In this document: positions 37,289 through 48,682 of the stretch, piece after piece | How positions within the stretch are numbered: the stretch's first letter is position 1 | Layout: every line of letters begins with the position of its first letter | From: Methyloceanibacter stevinii | Lineage (GTDB): Bacteria > Pseudomonadota > Alphaproteobacteria > Rhizobiales > Methyloligellaceae | Direction of reading: 5' to 3' | Assembly (NCBI RefSeq): GCF_001723355.1 | Contig: NZ_LPWE01000010.1 | Location: forward strand, 1 to 64,000 | Length of the DNA stretch: 64,000 nt | Program-made: the position numbers and the translations under genes | The notes under the pieces: model-generated | What the model was told of the DNA's origin: nothing | Databases searched by the model: none | The model's input: only the letters and a program-made list of their open reading frames with translations

Positions 37289-38026
37289 TTAATAGTCGAC
37301 CTTGACCAGGTAAAGGCCGCAGGCCGGCGCCACGGGACCGCAGGCCGCCCGGTCGCGTGCTTCCAGGGCCGCTTTCAGGTCGCCCGCCGTCCAGCGTCCT
37401 TCGCCGACGCATTTCAGCGAGCCGACCATGGAGCGCACTTGGTTATGCAGGAACGAGCGCGCCGAGGCCTCGACCCGGATGATCTCGCCATGCCGCGACA
37501 CATCCAGACGGTCCAAACGTCTTCTCGGGCGAGGCGCCTGGCACTCCGAGGAGCGGAAGGTCGTGAAGTCGTGATGGCCGAGAAGGGCCTGCGCAGCCGC
37601 GTGCATGGCCTCGGCGTCGAGCGGCTTGAATACGCCCCAGGCCCGGTCCTTCTCCAGTGCCAACGGCGGCCGGCGATCGACGATGCGATACAGATAGTGT
37701 CTCGCCTTGGCCGAGAAGCGTGCATCGAAACTCTCGGCCACCTTCTCGCACGACAGGACAGCGATTGGGTCCGGGCGCACCTGCGCGTTGAGAGCATCGC
37801 GCACCCGTGCCGGCTCCCAGTCCTTTTCGAGATCGAGATGGGCAACCTGCCCAGTCGCGTGAACGCCCGCGTCGGTGCGCCCTGCCCCGCGTGGTATCGC
37901 CGCCTCGCCGGAGAAGGCTTCGACCGCTTGCGCGAGCCGCCCCTGAACGGACATCTGCCCGTCCTGCAGCTGCCAGCCCACGAACGGCGTGCCGTCGTAT
38001 TCCAGAAGGAGTTTGTAGCGGGGCAT
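37289..38026 (-). CDS. truA: tRNA pseudouridine(38-40) synthase TruA
   Basis: The protein has 245 residues. The catalytic Asp52 lies in [20 protein letters not shown]. The N-terminal [18 protein letters not shown] and the late [19 protein letters not shown] match the family. It modifies the anticodon stem-loop. Its ATG lies 14 bp downstream of the fmt stop on the same strand, an fmt-truA pair typical of Hyphomicrobiales. Confidence 0.97.
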   Translation of the reverse strand: MPRYKLLLEYDGTPFVGWQLQDGQMSVQGRLAQAVEAFSGEAAIPRGAGRTDAGVHATGQVAHLDLEKDWEPARVRDALNAQVRPDPIAVLSCEKVAESFDARFSAKARHYLYRIVDRRPPLALEKDRAWGVFKPLDAEAMHAAAQALLGHHDFTTFRSSECQAPRPRRRLDRLDVSRHGEIIRVEASARSFLHNQVRSMVGSLKCVGEGRWTAGDLKAALEARDRAACGPVAPACGLYLVKVDY

Positions 38027-38040
38027 GGTCTCGCGCCCGC

Positions 38041-38967
38041 CTAAAGCAGCGTGCTGCCGGGCGGCAGGTCGACGCCGCGCAAGAAGGCGTCAGCCAGCAT
38101 GGGCTTCTTGCCGGCACGCTGCACCCGGGTGAGGCGCACCGCACCGTCGGCGCATGCGACCGTGAGGCGGTCGTCCAGAAGCGTACCGGGGGCGCCGCGT
38201 CCCGTCTCCAGCGTCGACCCCTGGACCTTCACGCGCTCGGCCTTGCCGTTCTGGACGATCTGGAACCAGGCGCCGGGATAGGGCGACAGGCCGCGAATGT
38301 GATTGTGCACCTCTTGCGCGGGCCGCGCCCAATCGATGCGGGTCTCTTCGTTGCTGAGCTTGGCCGCATAGGTCGCAAGGTTGCCGTCCTGCTCCACGCA
38401 GTGAAGCTTGCCCTCACCGAGCGAAGCGAGCACTTCCACCATCAGCTCGGCGCCGAGATCCGAAAGCGCGTCGTGCAACTCGCCCGCCGTCATGTCGGGG
38501 CCAATCGCGAGGCGGTCCATGAGGCAGACAGGGCCCTCGTCGAGGCCTTGCGTGACGCGCATGATGGAGACGCCGGATTCTGCATCGCCTGCCATGATCG
38601 CGCGATTGATCGGCGCGGCTCCGCGCCAGCGGGGCAGCAGCGAGGCGTGGATGTTGAATACGCCGCGCCGCGTGCCGTTCAGAACCATCGCCGGCAGGAT
38701 GAGCCCATAGGCGACGACAACGGCGGCGTCCGCTTCGAGCGCGGCGAAGCGCTTCTGCTCGGCAGGGCTCTTGAGACTTTCCGGCACCCGCACTGGCAGC
38801 CCGAGGGCCTCGGCTTCCTGGTGCACCGGCGAGTTCCGCACAGTCATGCCGCGGCCGGCGGGCCGTGGCGGCTGCGTATACACCGCCACGATGTCGTGCC
38901 CGGCCTTGGCGATAGACAGCAGCGCCGGAACGGCGAAATCCGGCGTGCCCATGAAGATGATCCGCAT
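38041..38967 (-). CDS. fmt: Methionyl-tRNA formyltransferase
   Basis: The protein has 308 residues. Formyl-transferase core: [20 protein letters not shown], folate site region [20 protein letters not shown] and catalytic segment [17 protein letters not shown]-like (seen as [16 protein letters not shown]). The C-terminal OB-like domain contains [18 protein letters not shown]-like residues. It formylates initiator tRNA, with deformylase encoded just upstream in the same operon direction. Confidence 0.97.
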   Translation of the reverse strand: MRIIFMGTPDFAVPALLSIAKAGHDIVAVYTQPPRPAGRGMTVRNSPVHQEAEALGLPVRVPESLKSPAEQKRFAALEADAAVVVAYGLILPAMVLNGTRRGVFNIHASLLPRWRGAAPINRAIMAGDAESGVSIMRVTQGLDEGPVCLMDRLAIGPDMTAGELHDALSDLGAELMVEVLASLGEGKLHCVEQDGNLATYAAKLSNEETRIDWARPAQEVHNHIRGLSPYPGAWFQIVQNGKAERVKVQGSTLETGRGAPGTLLDDRLTVACADGAVRLTRVQRAGKKPMLADAFLRGVDLPPGSTLL

Positions 38968-38997
38968 GGGCCGGTCTTAGGCCGGTTCGATGCGCAT

Positions 38998-39058
38998 GGG
39001 AAGACGCTTCGCGGGCTGGGAAGCCGCTTAGCGGGATGGAACGCCGCTTCGCGGGGCT
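38998..39058. repeat. Three tandem ~20-bp repeats between def and fmt
   Basis: GGGAAGACGCTTCGCGGGCT (38998-39017), GGGAAGCCGCTTAGCGGGAT (39018-39037) and GGAACGCCGCTTCGCGGGGCT-like (39038-39058) are imperfect direct repeats. Each unit has a short dyad (CGCTTCGCG / CCGCTTAGCGG), so the transcript could fold into three small hairpins. Confidence 0.75.
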
Positions 39059-39576
39059 TAGACCGCCGTGGCGCGCTTTTGCTTGGTGAATTTCCGCACG
39101 ATCATGTCGCGCTTCAGGCGAGAGAGATAGTCGATGAACAGAACCCCGTTCAGATGATCGACCTCGTGCTGGACGATCGTGGCCAGAAAGCCCTCGAGTT
39201 CCGCCTCCTGAGACTTGCCCTCGCGATCGAGAAACGACACGCGCGCGATCGCGGGACGCTCGACCTCTGCCGTGACGTCGGGGATCGACAGGCAGCCCTC
39301 TTCATGCACGCTCATCTCGTCGGACCGCTCCAAAATCACAGGGTTTGCCATGACGAGCGGCGCGGGTTCTTCCTCGTCGCGGGCCGGATCCATCACGATC
39401 ACCCGGCGCAGAATGCCAATCTGAGGCGCGGCCAGGCCGACGCCCGGCGCGTCGTACATCGTCGCCAGCATGTCGTCCATCAGTGTGCGCAATTCGTCGT
39501 CCACGCGTTCGACGGGCTCGGCCGTCTGGCGCAGCACCGAATCGGGGATGGTGACGATAGGATGGATGGTAGCCAT
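39058..39576 (-). CDS. def: Peptide deformylase
   Basis: The protein has 172 residues, starting [20 protein letters not shown] at 39576; upstream in-frame ATGs add a non-conserved 13 residues. All three family motifs are intact: GVGLAAPQ (45-52), EGCLS (93-97) and QHEVDH (136-141), giving the Cys and two His metal ligands and the catalytic Glu. It removes formyl groups added through Fmt. Confidence 0.97.
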   Translation of the reverse strand: MATIHPIVTIPDSVLRQTAEPVERVDDELRTLMDDMLATMYDAPGVGLAAPQIGILRRVIVMDPARDEEEPAPLVMANPVILERSDEMSVHEEGCLSIPDVTAEVERPAIARVSFLDREGKSQEAELEGFLATIVQHEVDHLNGVLFIDYLSRLKRDMIVRKFTKQKRATAV

Positions 39577-39705
39577 GACTGACGCTGACATAAGGACCGA
39601 TGCGGCTCCGGTCAATGCGCTGCATCGACCCCGGGCGGATCGCGCTCCCAGAGCGCGTGTTCCTGTTTTGGTCTAGCCTCCCGAATCAGCCTATAGCTAG
39701 GCACC

Positions 39706-40941
39706 ATGGTCCTTGAGCCCCTGCATATCGGGATGATGACGATCGACCCCGTTCTGGTGGGCCTTGTGCTCGCCGGCGTGGCCGTGCTCGCCCTCCTGAT
39801 TTTGGCGATTGTTATGGTGGTGCACCTTACCCGCCGGAAGCAGAACGCCGCCGCGCAGGGCGACCAGCTCGGAGAACTGCGCGTACGGCTTCAGACTCTT
39901 GCGGAGATCAGCGTGACGCGGCACGGCGAGTTGGCGCGCGCCGTGAACGAACGCCTGGACCGCATGACCCACAAGGTGGGCACCGATCTCAACGAGAGCG
40001 CCCGTAAGACACACGAGACCATTTCGCGCCTGAACGAGCGGCTGGCCGTCATCGACACGGCCCAGAAAAACCTGACAGAGCTCTCCGGCAACATGGTCAG
40101 CCTTCAGGAGATCCTGGCGAACAAGCAGGCGCGCGGCGCCTTCGGCCAGATCCGCATGGAGGCCATCATCAAGGACGGCCTCCCCGTTGGCGCCTATACG
40201 TTCCAGGCAACGCTCTCCAACAACACGCGGCCCGACTGTCTCCTGCATATGCCGAACACACCGGCCGGCGTCGTCATCGATGCCAAGTTTCCGCTGGAAG
40301 GCTTCGAGGCCTTTCGCACTTCGCGCGGCGATGAGGAGAAGAAAATCGCCGCCCGGCGCATTCGCACCGATGTAGGCAAACATATCGATGCGATCGCCGA
40401 GAAATACCTCATCCCCGGTGAGACCCAGGACACCGCCATTCTCTTCGTGCCGTCCGAGTCCATCTCGGCGGATTTGTCGGAGCATTTCCCCGATATCCTC
40501 CAGAAGGCATATCGCGCCCGCATCGTGATCTGTGCGCCGAACATGCTGATGCTCGCCGTGCAGACTATGCAGGCCATCCTCAAGGACGTGCAGATGCGCG
40601 AGCAGGCGCATCTCATCCAGCGCGAAGTGGCAACGCTCATGGCGGACATGGGACGCTTCCGCGACCGCGTGCTCGATCTGCAGCGCCTCGGCCAAGCCAA
40701 TGCCGATATCGACAAGATCCTGACCTCGGCGGACAAGATCACGAAACGCGGGCAGAAGATCGAACACCTCGACTTCGACGAAGAAGCCAAGACCGCACGG
40801 GACACCAAAGCCGTGCAGCACGGTACGCCCGCCGCGCCGGCGGCCGCATCCGCCCCCAACGTCACGCAGGCCAGCGCCACACGCGCGCCCGGCAAGGGGC
40901 CGCGCATCATCCGCCAGCCGGACCTCTTGGCCGGCAAATAA
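39706..40941 (+). CDS. rmuC: DNA recombination protein RmuC
   Basis: The protein has 411 residues. An N-terminal membrane helix (about 10-38, LVGLVLAGVAVLALLILAIV) is followed by a coiled-coil region. The RmuC nuclease-like core then has SLQEILANKQARGAFGQIRM, DAKFPLEGFEAF and ILFVPSESISADLSEHFPDI. The C-terminus is an Ala/Pro-rich tail. The family limits inverted-repeat recombination (known in E. coli). Divergent from def across a 129-bp gap. Confidence 0.94.
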   Translation: MVLEPLHIGMMTIDPVLVGLVLAGVAVLALLILAIVMVVHLTRRKQNAAAQGDQLGELRVRLQTLAEISVTRHGELARAVNERLDRMTHKVGTDLNESARKTHETISRLNERLAVIDTAQKNLTELSGNMVSLQEILANKQARGAFGQIRMEAIIKDGLPVGAYTFQATLSNNTRPDCLLHMPNTPAGVVIDAKFPLEGFEAFRTSRGDEEKKIAARRIRTDVGKHIDAIAEKYLIPGETQDTAILFVPSESISADLSEHFPDILQKAYRARIVICAPNMLMLAVQTMQAILKDVQMREQAHLIQREVATLMADMGRFRDRVLDLQRLGQANADIDKILTSADKITKRGQKIEHLDFDEEAKTARDTKAVQHGTPAAPAAASAPNVTQASATRAPGKGPRIIRQPDLLAGK

Positions 40942-40970
40942 CATCACGACAGGGATTGGGGGGACAGGAG

Positions 40971-41462
40971 ATGGATCCGACCGTCGCAGAAACCGTGAAA
41001 GATTCCATGTGGATCTCCACTATGAACGTGTCGATGCTCGATCAGATCGCCGTTGGCGGCGCCACGAGTCTCGTCAATCTATTCATTCATGCGGTTCTGG
41101 TCGGCGCTATCGCCGCAACTTTGCGGAACCTCGCGAACACGGACGCCTCGTTTCCCGGCTTCGTGCAGTACATGCTCGTGATCGTCGCGACGGGTACGCT
41201 TCTCGTCGTCGGTCACTTCGGCGAATGCGTGATCTGGGCCTATGTCTATAAGTGGGTGGGCGCCGTTCCCGAGAACACAGACCTCATCTATTTCGCCTTC
41301 GGCAACTACACCACGCTCGGTTACGGAGACGTCGTACCGAAGCCGGAATGGCACATGCTTGGGCCACTCACGGCCTTGAACGGTGTCATGCTGATCGGCT
41401 GGTCGACCGCGCTCGTCTACGACCTGCTGCACCGCTCGGTCCAGAGCCCGGCCAAGAGCTAG
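40971..41462 (+). CDS. Two-helix potassium channel family protein
   Basis: The protein has 163 residues. The selectivity filter TTLGYGD (114-120) follows a pore helix, NTDLIYFAFGNY, and lies between hydrophobic segments at about 35-50, 66-98 and 128-150. It is an Ion_trans_2-type channel without an obvious C-terminal RCK domain. ATG 40971 is preferred; the in-frame TTG at 40956 is weaker. It ends in a 4-bp overlap with the convergent sitD stop. Confidence 0.88.
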   Translation: MDPTVAETVKDSMWISTMNVSMLDQIAVGGATSLVNLFIHAVLVGAIAATLRNLANTDASFPGFVQYMLVIVATGTLLVVGHFGECVIWAYVYKWVGAVPENTDLIYFAFGNYTTLGYGDVVPKPEWHMLGPLTALNGVMLIGWSTALVYDLLHRSVQSPAKS

Positions 41463-42352
41463 GACGCATCTGCGCGGTCGGCACTATCGACGGCGCCATC
41501 GCCGCTGCGGCGGAAGAGCTTCTGCAGCGGCCAAAGCCCGTGCTTCGGCGAGAACAAGAAGGCCATGAAGAACACGAAAGCCTGCACCAGTACGATGCAG
41601 GCGCCTGTCGCGCCGTCGATGTGGAAGCTGACAAGGGTGCCGAGCACCGCGGAGCCGCATGCCACCGCGACGGCGATCACCAGCATGCGTTCGAAGCGGT
41701 CCGTGAGGATATAGGCCGTGGCGCCAGGCGCAATCAGCATGGCGATGACGAGGATGATGCCGACCGCCTTGATCGAGCTGACGATGGTCAGCGAGAGCAA
41801 GATCAGAAGCCCGTAATGCAGCACGTTGACCGGCAGACCGATGGCGCGGGCATGGTTTGGATCGAAACAATAGAGCAGGAGGTCGCGGCGCTTGGCGAAC
41901 ACAATGAGGAGCGTGCCCCCGGCGATGATTGCCGTCTCCAGAAGATCGCCCGTAGTCACGCCTAGGACGTTGCCGAATAGGATGTGGTTGAGATGCTGGT
42001 CCGTCTCGACTTTGGTGAAGAGCACGAGCCCGAAGCCGAACATGCCTGAGAACACGATGCCCATCACCGTGTCTTCCTTGACGCGGCTGTTGTATTTCAG
42101 ATAGCCGGTCATCAACGCGCAGGCGAGCCCAGCGACAAACGCCCCCACCGCCAGTGGAATGCCGAGGACGAACGCGATGACGATGCCGGGCAGCACGGCG
42201 TGCGAGATCGCATCGCCCATCAGCGACCAGCCCTTCAGCACCAGATAGCAGGACAATACCGCGCACACGGCAGCCACGAGGAGCGACATGCCGAGCGCCC
42301 GCTGCATGAAGTCATAAGCGAACGGCTCTACGAAGAAGGCAAGCGGGTCCAT
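41459..42352 (-). CDS. sitD: Manganese/iron (or zinc) ABC transporter permease SitD
   Basis: A 297-residue ABC-3 family permease with about eight membrane helices. It contains [20 protein letters not shown], the cytoplasmic coupling segment VKEDTVMGIVFSGMFGFGLV and IDGATGACIVLVQAFVFFMA. Its ATG overlaps the sitC stop (ATGA). The frame extending upstream to 43126 is a shadow of sitC. Metal choice (Mn, Fe or Zn) is by relation to rhizobial SitABCD and the upstream box. Confidence 0.9.
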   Translation of the reverse strand: MDPLAFFVEPFAYDFMQRALGMSLLVAAVCAVLSCYLVLKGWSLMGDAISHAVLPGIVIAFVLGIPLAVGAFVAGLACALMTGYLKYNSRVKEDTVMGIVFSGMFGFGLVLFTKVETDQHLNHILFGNVLGVTTGDLLETAIIAGGTLLIVFAKRRDLLLYCFDPNHARAIGLPVNVLHYGLLILLSLTIVSSIKAVGIILVIAMLIAPGATAYILTDRFERMLVIAVAVACGSAVLGTLVSFHIDGATGACIVLVQAFVFFMAFLFSPKHGLWPLQKLFRRSGDGAVDSADRADAS

Positions 42353-43268
42353 CAGGCACTCTCCTGCACGGGACCGCTTTCCGGGAGCGCATTGCCTTTG
42401 CGCAGATTCTCGTCCCGGACGGCGCGGGCCTTGCGGCGGGCGGCGATCACGCCGTGCTTCGGAGCGAAGTAGAACGCGGCAAGGAACAGCAGCGTTTGGA
42501 GCGTGACGATGACACCGCCGGTCGCGCCATCGATGAAGTAGCTGAGATAGGCGCCGACGAAGCTGGTGACCGTCCCAATGCCGACCGCGATCGCGATCAG
42601 ACGGTCGAAACGATCGGTGAGCAGATAGGCCGTGGCACCGGGCGTGACGACGAGCGCGATCACGAGACAGGCGCCGACGGTCTGCAGCGCCGCCACGGTG
42701 CAGGCGCTGAGCAGTGTGAAGAAAACCAGTTTCAGCGTGCGCGTCCGAAGTCCGATGCTGCGCGCATAGGTCTCGTCGAAGAACGTGACCATCAGGTCCT
42801 TCCAGATGAATGCCAGCACCGCGAAGGAGACAACCGCGATGATGACGACCTGCATCGCGTCCGCGTCGGGGATCGCGAGGATGTTGCCGAGCACGATAGT
42901 CTGGATCGACACGGAGGTCGGATGCAGGGACGCCATGAGCAGACCGAGCGCGAATAGCGTCGTGAAGACGAGACCGATGGTGGCGTCCTCCCGCAGGCGC
43001 GAGTGCGCCTTGACGAAGGCCATGCCGAGCGCGGCGAGGATGCCGGCGAAGAACGCGCCCGCAGCAAAGGGGGCCCCGATGATGTAGGCGCGGCGACGCC
43101 GGGCACGATGGAATGGCCGAGGGCATCGCCCATCAGCGACCAGCCCTTGAGCATGAGATAGCAGGACAGAAAGGCGCACACCGCGCCCACCAGCGCGCTG
43201 ACCCACATCGCCTTCCACATATAGTCGTACGAGAACGGGACGATGAGTTCGGTCAGGATGCCGCTCAT
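42352..43268 (-). CDS. sitC: Manganese/iron ABC transporter permease SitC, frameshifted
   Basis: An ABC-3 permease of about 305 residues. It starts [20 protein letters not shown] at 43268 (ATGA overlap with the ATPase stop) and reads through [19 protein letters not shown]. One base is missing near 43093, and it continues in the next frame with [20 protein letters not shown] and [19 protein letters not shown]. Paralogous to sitD, with which it would form the heterodimeric channel. Confidence 0.9.
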
Positions 43269-44172
43269 TTTACCTTGTCCCGAGCCTGTTTCTTCTTTTT
43301 GCCCTCCTTGACGCCATAGAACACGAGCGGCCGCTCGTCGTCCGTGATGACGTTGAGGCTGCGCGCGTCGTCGTCCTCGTGGAGCGCTTGCCCGCTGAGC
43401 TCGAAATTGCGCAGCACACCGCCGAAGGTGCGCTCGAGATTCTCCTGAGTGAATGTCGTGGCGGTCGGCCCCGCTGCGAGAACCGTACGATTGAGCAGAA
43501 CGACCTGATCGCAGAAGTCGGGCACGCTGCCGAGATTGTGGGTCGAGACGAGAATCAAATGACCGGCGTCGCGCAACTCGCGCAGCAGATCGATGATCGC
43601 GGTCTCCGTCGTGACGTCGATGCCGGTAAACGGCTCGTCGAGCAGGATGATGCGGCCTTCTTGGGCCAGAGCACGCGCCAGGAAGACGCGCTTCTTCTGT
43701 CCGCCCGAGAGCTCGCCGATCTGCCGCGTGCGGTAGGCGGTCATGTTCACGCGTTCCAAGGCCTCGTCGACCTTGCGCCGGTCCGTCTTGGATGGAATGC
43801 GGAACAGATTCATATGGCCGTATCGGCCCATCATCACAACGTCTTCGACCAGCACCGGGAAGTTCCAGTCGACATCCTCGCTTTGCGGCACGTAGGCGAT
43901 GATGTTCTTCGACACCGCCTTGTCCACGGGAAGACCGCACAGCCGCACCTGACCGGCGGACGGGGTGACGAAGCCCATGATGGCTTTGAAGATGGTCGAC
44001 TTGCCGCTGCCGTTCACGCCCACCAGCGCGCAGATCGTGCCGGGCCCCAGTTCGAACGAGGCGTCGCGCACCGCCGTGAACCCGTTGGGATAGTGACGCT
44101 GACGTCTTGAACCGCGATGCTCGCGGGACGGGCCACGGTGTCGGAGCGGGTCAGCAAATCAATACGGCTCAT
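43265..44172 (-). CDS. sitB: Manganese/iron ABC transporter ATPase SitB, frameshifted
   Basis: Starting at 44172 ([20 protein letters not shown]), one base is missing near 44095. Restoring it gives [20 protein letters not shown], after which the frame is open. Walker A is [17 protein letters not shown]-loop [14 protein letters not shown], signature [20 protein letters not shown], Walker [14 protein letters not shown] and a switch His in LILVSTHNL. It has a Lys-rich C-terminus. It is the second gene of sitABCD, 45 bp after sitA. Confidence 0.92.
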
Positions 44173-44217
44173 CGGCTTTTCTAAGATCCTTCAGCGTTCC
44201 CGAGGTCTTTGTCGATC

Positions 44218-45171
44218 TCAGGACCCTTGTGCATTCTCGAAACCCTTGGCGACAGTGTCGACGGTAACGCGCAAGAGATCGAGGTAGGTGGGAACGGGGC
44301 CGCCCTCGTTGCTCAGGGAGTCCACATAGAGAACGCCACCGTAGGACGCACCGCTTTCCTTGGCGACCTGTTTCGCGGCCCGGTCGGAAACCGTGCTCTC
44401 GGAGAACACGACGGGGATCCCGTTCTCCTTCACGAGTTCGATCACATGGCGGACCTGTTGCGGGGTCCCCTGTTGATCGGCGTTGATGGGCCAGAGGTAG
44501 GCCTCCCGCATGTCGTAGTCGCGGGCGAGATAGGCGAATGCGCCCTCGGAGGTCACAAGCCAGCGCTTGTCCTCGGGGATCGCAGCCAGCCGCTTGCGCA
44601 ACGGCGCATCCATCGCCTTGATCTTGTCCGCGTAGACGGCCGCGTTCTTGTTGTAAATCTCGGCGTTTTTCGGATCGTACTCGACAAGCGCCTTGCGGAT
44701 GTTCTCGACATATTGAAGCGCGCTCGCGGGCGACATCCACGCATGCGGATTGGGCTTGCCGTTATACGGACCTTCCGTGATGCCCATGGGCTCGACGCCG
44801 TCGCTCACGACGACACTGGGGACGTCCTTGACGTTCTGGAAGAACTTCTCGAACCAGCGCTCCAGGTTGAACCCGTTCCAGAGGACGAGGTCGGCGTGCT
44901 GCGCTTTGACGATGTCGCCGGGGGTTGGCTGGTAGTCGTGAATCTCCGCGCCGGGCTTCGTGATGGAGTCCACGACGGCCGCGTCCCCGGCAACATTTTG
45001 GGCGATGTCCTGAATCACGGTGAAGGTCGTCACGACCCGGAACTTGTCGTTTCCCGCATCCGCACCCTTGGGTGCCGAATCCTGATCGCCGCAACCGGCA
45101 AGGACCGATACCCCGAGAACGGCCACGATTGCGGGCAGAATCCGGGCCCGCCTTGCCAACCACGCTATCAC
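44218..45171 (-). CDS. sitA: Manganese/iron ABC transporter substrate-binding lipoprotein SitA
   Basis: The protein has 317 residues, starting at GTG 45171 because AAGGAGG lies 6 nt upstream; the longer TTG frame runs into the regulatory box. Lipobox LAGC (VLGVSVLAGCGDQD). Cluster A-I metal-binding protein features: TTFTVIQDIAQNVAGDAAVV, metal-ligand His in GAEIHDYQPTPGDI, NPHAWMSPASALQYVENIRK and VFSESTVSDRAAKQVAKESG. The lack of a His-rich loop argues for Mn/Fe rather than Zn. Confidence 0.92.
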   Translation of the reverse strand: MIAWLARRARILPAIVAVLGVSVLAGCGDQDSAPKGADAGNDKFRVVTTFTVIQDIAQNVAGDAAVVDSITKPGAEIHDYQPTPGDIVKAQHADLVLWNGFNLERWFEKFFQNVKDVPSVVVSDGVEPMGITEGPYNGKPNPHAWMSPASALQYVENIRKALVEYDPKNAEIYNKNAAVYADKIKAMDAPLRKRLAAIPEDKRWLVTSEGAFAYLARDYDMREAYLWPINADQQGTPQQVRHVIELVKENGIPVVFSESTVSDRAAKQVAKESGASYGGVLYVDSLSNEGGPVPTYLDLLRVTVDTVAKGFENAQGS

Positions 45172-45225
45172 TAGGAACCTCCTTGTCGCCGTGAGCCATC
45201 TTTTCGCAATGCAGCATAGCCCTAG

Positions 45226-45242
45226 TTGCAAATCATTCGCAA
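45226..45242. promoter_or_regulatory. Mur/Fur-family operator upstream of sitABCD
   Basis: TTGCAAATCATTCGCAA is a 17-bp palindrome (7 of 8 arm positions match), 55 bp upstream of the sitA start. It resembles alphaproteobacterial Mur (Mn-responsive Fur) boxes of the form TGCAAAT-N-ATTTGCA-like. Repression of sitABCD by Mn-loaded Mur is the inference. Confidence 0.6.
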
Positions 45243-45294
45243 GTAGGAATTGCCGGAAAGAGCGAAATTGGCTCCAGGCCCTGCGAAAAATTGG

Positions 45295-45741
45295 CTATTT
45301 CTTGCTTTTCTTAGCTTTCTTCTTGGCCGCCTCGGCTTTGGCCTGGCGCTCCCCCCATTTCATGCCTTCGAGCTTCAGCCCGTCCGGATCGAGGAAGAAC
45401 ACGGCGTAGTAGTCGTCGTAGTACTCGTCCGCCGGGTCGACGATCCTCACGCCCTCCCGTCGCAGAAAGGCCTCGAGGTCGTCCACGTCCTTCCGGCTCC
45501 GCAGTTCGAAGGCGTAGTGGTGAAAGCCGACATCGCCGATGCGATAGCCGCGCGCCTGTCCTTCGGCGTCCGCAGGGCCGATCCAATATCGGGTCTTGCC
45601 GTTGGTCCAGCCGATGGCGTCGGCATATTCGTCCAGAACCTCGAAGCCGAGGAACTTGAAGAGCTTGTCGTAGAACGCCTTCGATTTGTCGAAGTCGCTC
45701 ACCCTTATGACCAGATGATCGATGCCCACGACACGGACCAT
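45295..45741 (-). CDS. VOC (glyoxalase/dioxygenase superfamily) protein
   Basis: The protein has 148 residues. One VOC module pair: GIDHLVIRVSDFDKSKAFYD, then IGDVGFHHYAFELRSRKDVD and YYAVFFLDPDGLKLEGMKWG. Metal-ligand candidates are His in IDHLVI, His in GFHHYAF and Glu in LKLEGM. The Lys/Ala-rich C-terminal tail (AKAEAAKKKAKKSKK) is atypical. Specific activity cannot be assigned. Confidence 0.88.
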   Translation of the reverse strand: MVRVVGIDHLVIRVSDFDKSKAFYDKLFKFLGFEVLDEYADAIGWTNGKTRYWIGPADAEGQARGYRIGDVGFHHYAFELRSRKDVDDLEAFLRREGVRIVDPADEYYDDYYAVFFLDPDGLKLEGMKWGERQAKAEAAKKKAKKSKK

Positions 45742-45797
45742 TCTCGCGACTCCTTTGTCATGACGGCAGGGCGCCCGGCTGCTATGAGCTTAGAACG

Positions 45798-47134
<1,337 letters not shown>

Positions 47135-47138
<4 letters not shown>

Positions 47139-47359
47139 GCGACGGCGGGCGGCTTCTCTGGATTGTCGGCATATTCGCTGCGGCGACCGTTGGCTTGGTC
47201 GCCGGGATCTGGATCGGCGGCGAGATCGAGTCGAGCGTCTATTGGGAGATCATTGCCGAGGCGAACCTTCCGGAAGAGTGCCTGCGGGAATTCGAAGCCG
47301 CCGCGAACAGGGTCGCCGAGACCTATCAAGGCCCCGGAACGAGCCCGGCGGTCGAATAG
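47135..47359 (+). CDS. Small membrane protein of unknown function, coupled to the AmpG-like gene
   Basis: The protein has 74 residues, ATGA overlap with the permease gene. One helix, LLWIVGIFAAATVGLVAGIW (about residues 7-26), is followed by an acidic soluble tail with two Cys-flanked Glu residues (NLPEECLREFEAAANRVAET). I do not recognise a family. Overlap and intact codon usage support it as real. Confidence 0.7.
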
Positions 47360-47360
47360 C

Positions 47361-47972
47361 CTACCCGCCCATCGCCTTGCGCGCCTTGACGGCCGCGGCG
47401 AGCGTGCCTTCGTCGAGATAGTCGAGCTCTCCGCCGATGGGGACGCCTTGTGCCAGGCGCGAGACCGAGACATTGCAGTCGGCAAGCTGGTCGGTGAGGT
47501 AATGCGCCGTGGACTGCCCCTCGACCGTCGCGTTCAACGCCAGCAGGACTTCGGTGACCTCCTCCCCACGCGCCCGCTCGATCAACTTCGGGATATTGAG
47601 ATCGTCGGGGCCAACGCCGTCGAGCGGCGACAGCGTGCCGCCCAGCACGTGATAGCGCCCGTTTACGACCGCCGCCCGCTCCAGCGCCCACAGATCGCCC
47701 ACCTCCTCGACGACGCAGATCAGCGACGGATCGCGCGTCGCGTCACGGCAGAGCGTGCAGGGGCTCTGGGTATCGATATTGCCACATACCTCGCAGGTGA
47801 GAATCGTGTCGCGGGTCTCGGCGAGTGCCGCAGCCAGCGGGTCGAGCAACTGCTCCTTCTTCTTCACGAGATGCAGGGCCGCACGCCGGGCCGATCGCGG
47901 CCCGAGCCCCGGAAGACGCGCCAGGAGCTGTATGAGCCGCTCGATTTCGGGACCTGCCGCCGCGCGCGCCAT
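47361..47972 (-). CDS. recR: Recombination protein RecR
   Basis: The protein has 203 residues. Helix-hairpin-helix [21 protein letters not shown]4 zinc finger [18 protein letters not shown] and a Toprim domain ([17 protein letters not shown]). The late Walker-B-like [19 protein letters not shown] is followed by [14 protein letters not shown]. It acts with RecFO in gap repair. Usually directly after dnaX-ybaB in this order; here a peroxiredoxin gene intervenes. Confidence 0.97.
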   Translation of the reverse strand: MARAAAGPEIERLIQLLARLPGLGPRSARRAALHLVKKKEQLLDPLAAALAETRDTILTCEVCGNIDTQSPCTLCRDATRDPSLICVVEEVGDLWALERAAVVNGRYHVLGGTLSPLDGVGPDDLNIPKLIERARGEEVTEVLLALNATVEGQSTAHYLTDQLADCNVSVSRLAQGVPIGGELDYLDEGTLAAAVKARKAMGG

Positions 47973-48134
47973 GGACCGCTTCCTCTTCTAGACTTCTGGA
48001 GCCACTGAGCCCCGTATACCGGGAATCGGTTTGGCAAAAGGCATCGCCCAGCCAAAAACGCCGACGCACGGCCCAGCTTACGCTGAGTCGTGCCGTCGAT
48101 CCAGATCGTAGAGTGGGCTGAACGAGCGCGCGTT

Positions 48135-48682
48135 TTACGCGGCTTTCTCGATACCCTTGTCCTGGAGATACTGCAGAAGGGTCTCCGGCGCGCTGACGCC
48201 GTAGGGGTCCTCCGCGTGATTGTCGCAAAGGCCCGGCTCCTCGAACCATGCCTCGATCACGCCGTCGTTCACGATGGCGGCATAGCGCCAGGAGCGCATG
48301 CCGAAGCCGAGATTATCTTTCTCGACGAGCATGCCCATCTTGCGCGTGAACTCGCCAGAGCCATCCGGGATGACCTTCACATGCTTCAGGTCCTGGTCCT
48401 TCGCCCATTTGTTCATGACGAAGCTGTCGTTCACCGACAGGCAGTAGATGTCGTCGATGCCGAGATCCTTGAACTTCTCGTAAGAGCCCTCAAACCCGGG
48501 AGCTGATAGGTCGAGCAGGTCGGTGTGAACGCGCCTGGCAGCGAGAACAGAATCACGCGCTTGCCCTTGAAGTAATCGTCGGTGGTCTGGTCCTGCCAAC
48601 GGTAGGGATTCGGCCCACCGACGGATTCGTCGCGGACGCGCGTGCGAAAGGTGACCTCGGGGAGTCTATGTCCGGTCTTCAT
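48135..48682 (-). CDS. Peroxiredoxin (Prx5/AhpE-type, glutaredoxin/thioredoxin-dependent), frameshifted
   Basis: About 182 residues, starting [20 protein letters not shown]. The peroxidatic Cys lies in [17 protein letters not shown]. One base is missing near 48503; the frame then continues [20 protein letters not shown] and [16 protein letters not shown] second Cys (IYCLSVND) may resolve. It reduces hydroperoxides in the cytoplasm. The 267-bp upstream gap shows no gene I can support. Confidence 0.88.

Noticed and set aside
41459-43126. A 555-codon minus-strand frame joining sitC and sitD regions
   Set aside because: Its N-terminal half is an out-of-frame reading of sitC. The SitD start at 42352 with ATGA overlap is the real gene start.
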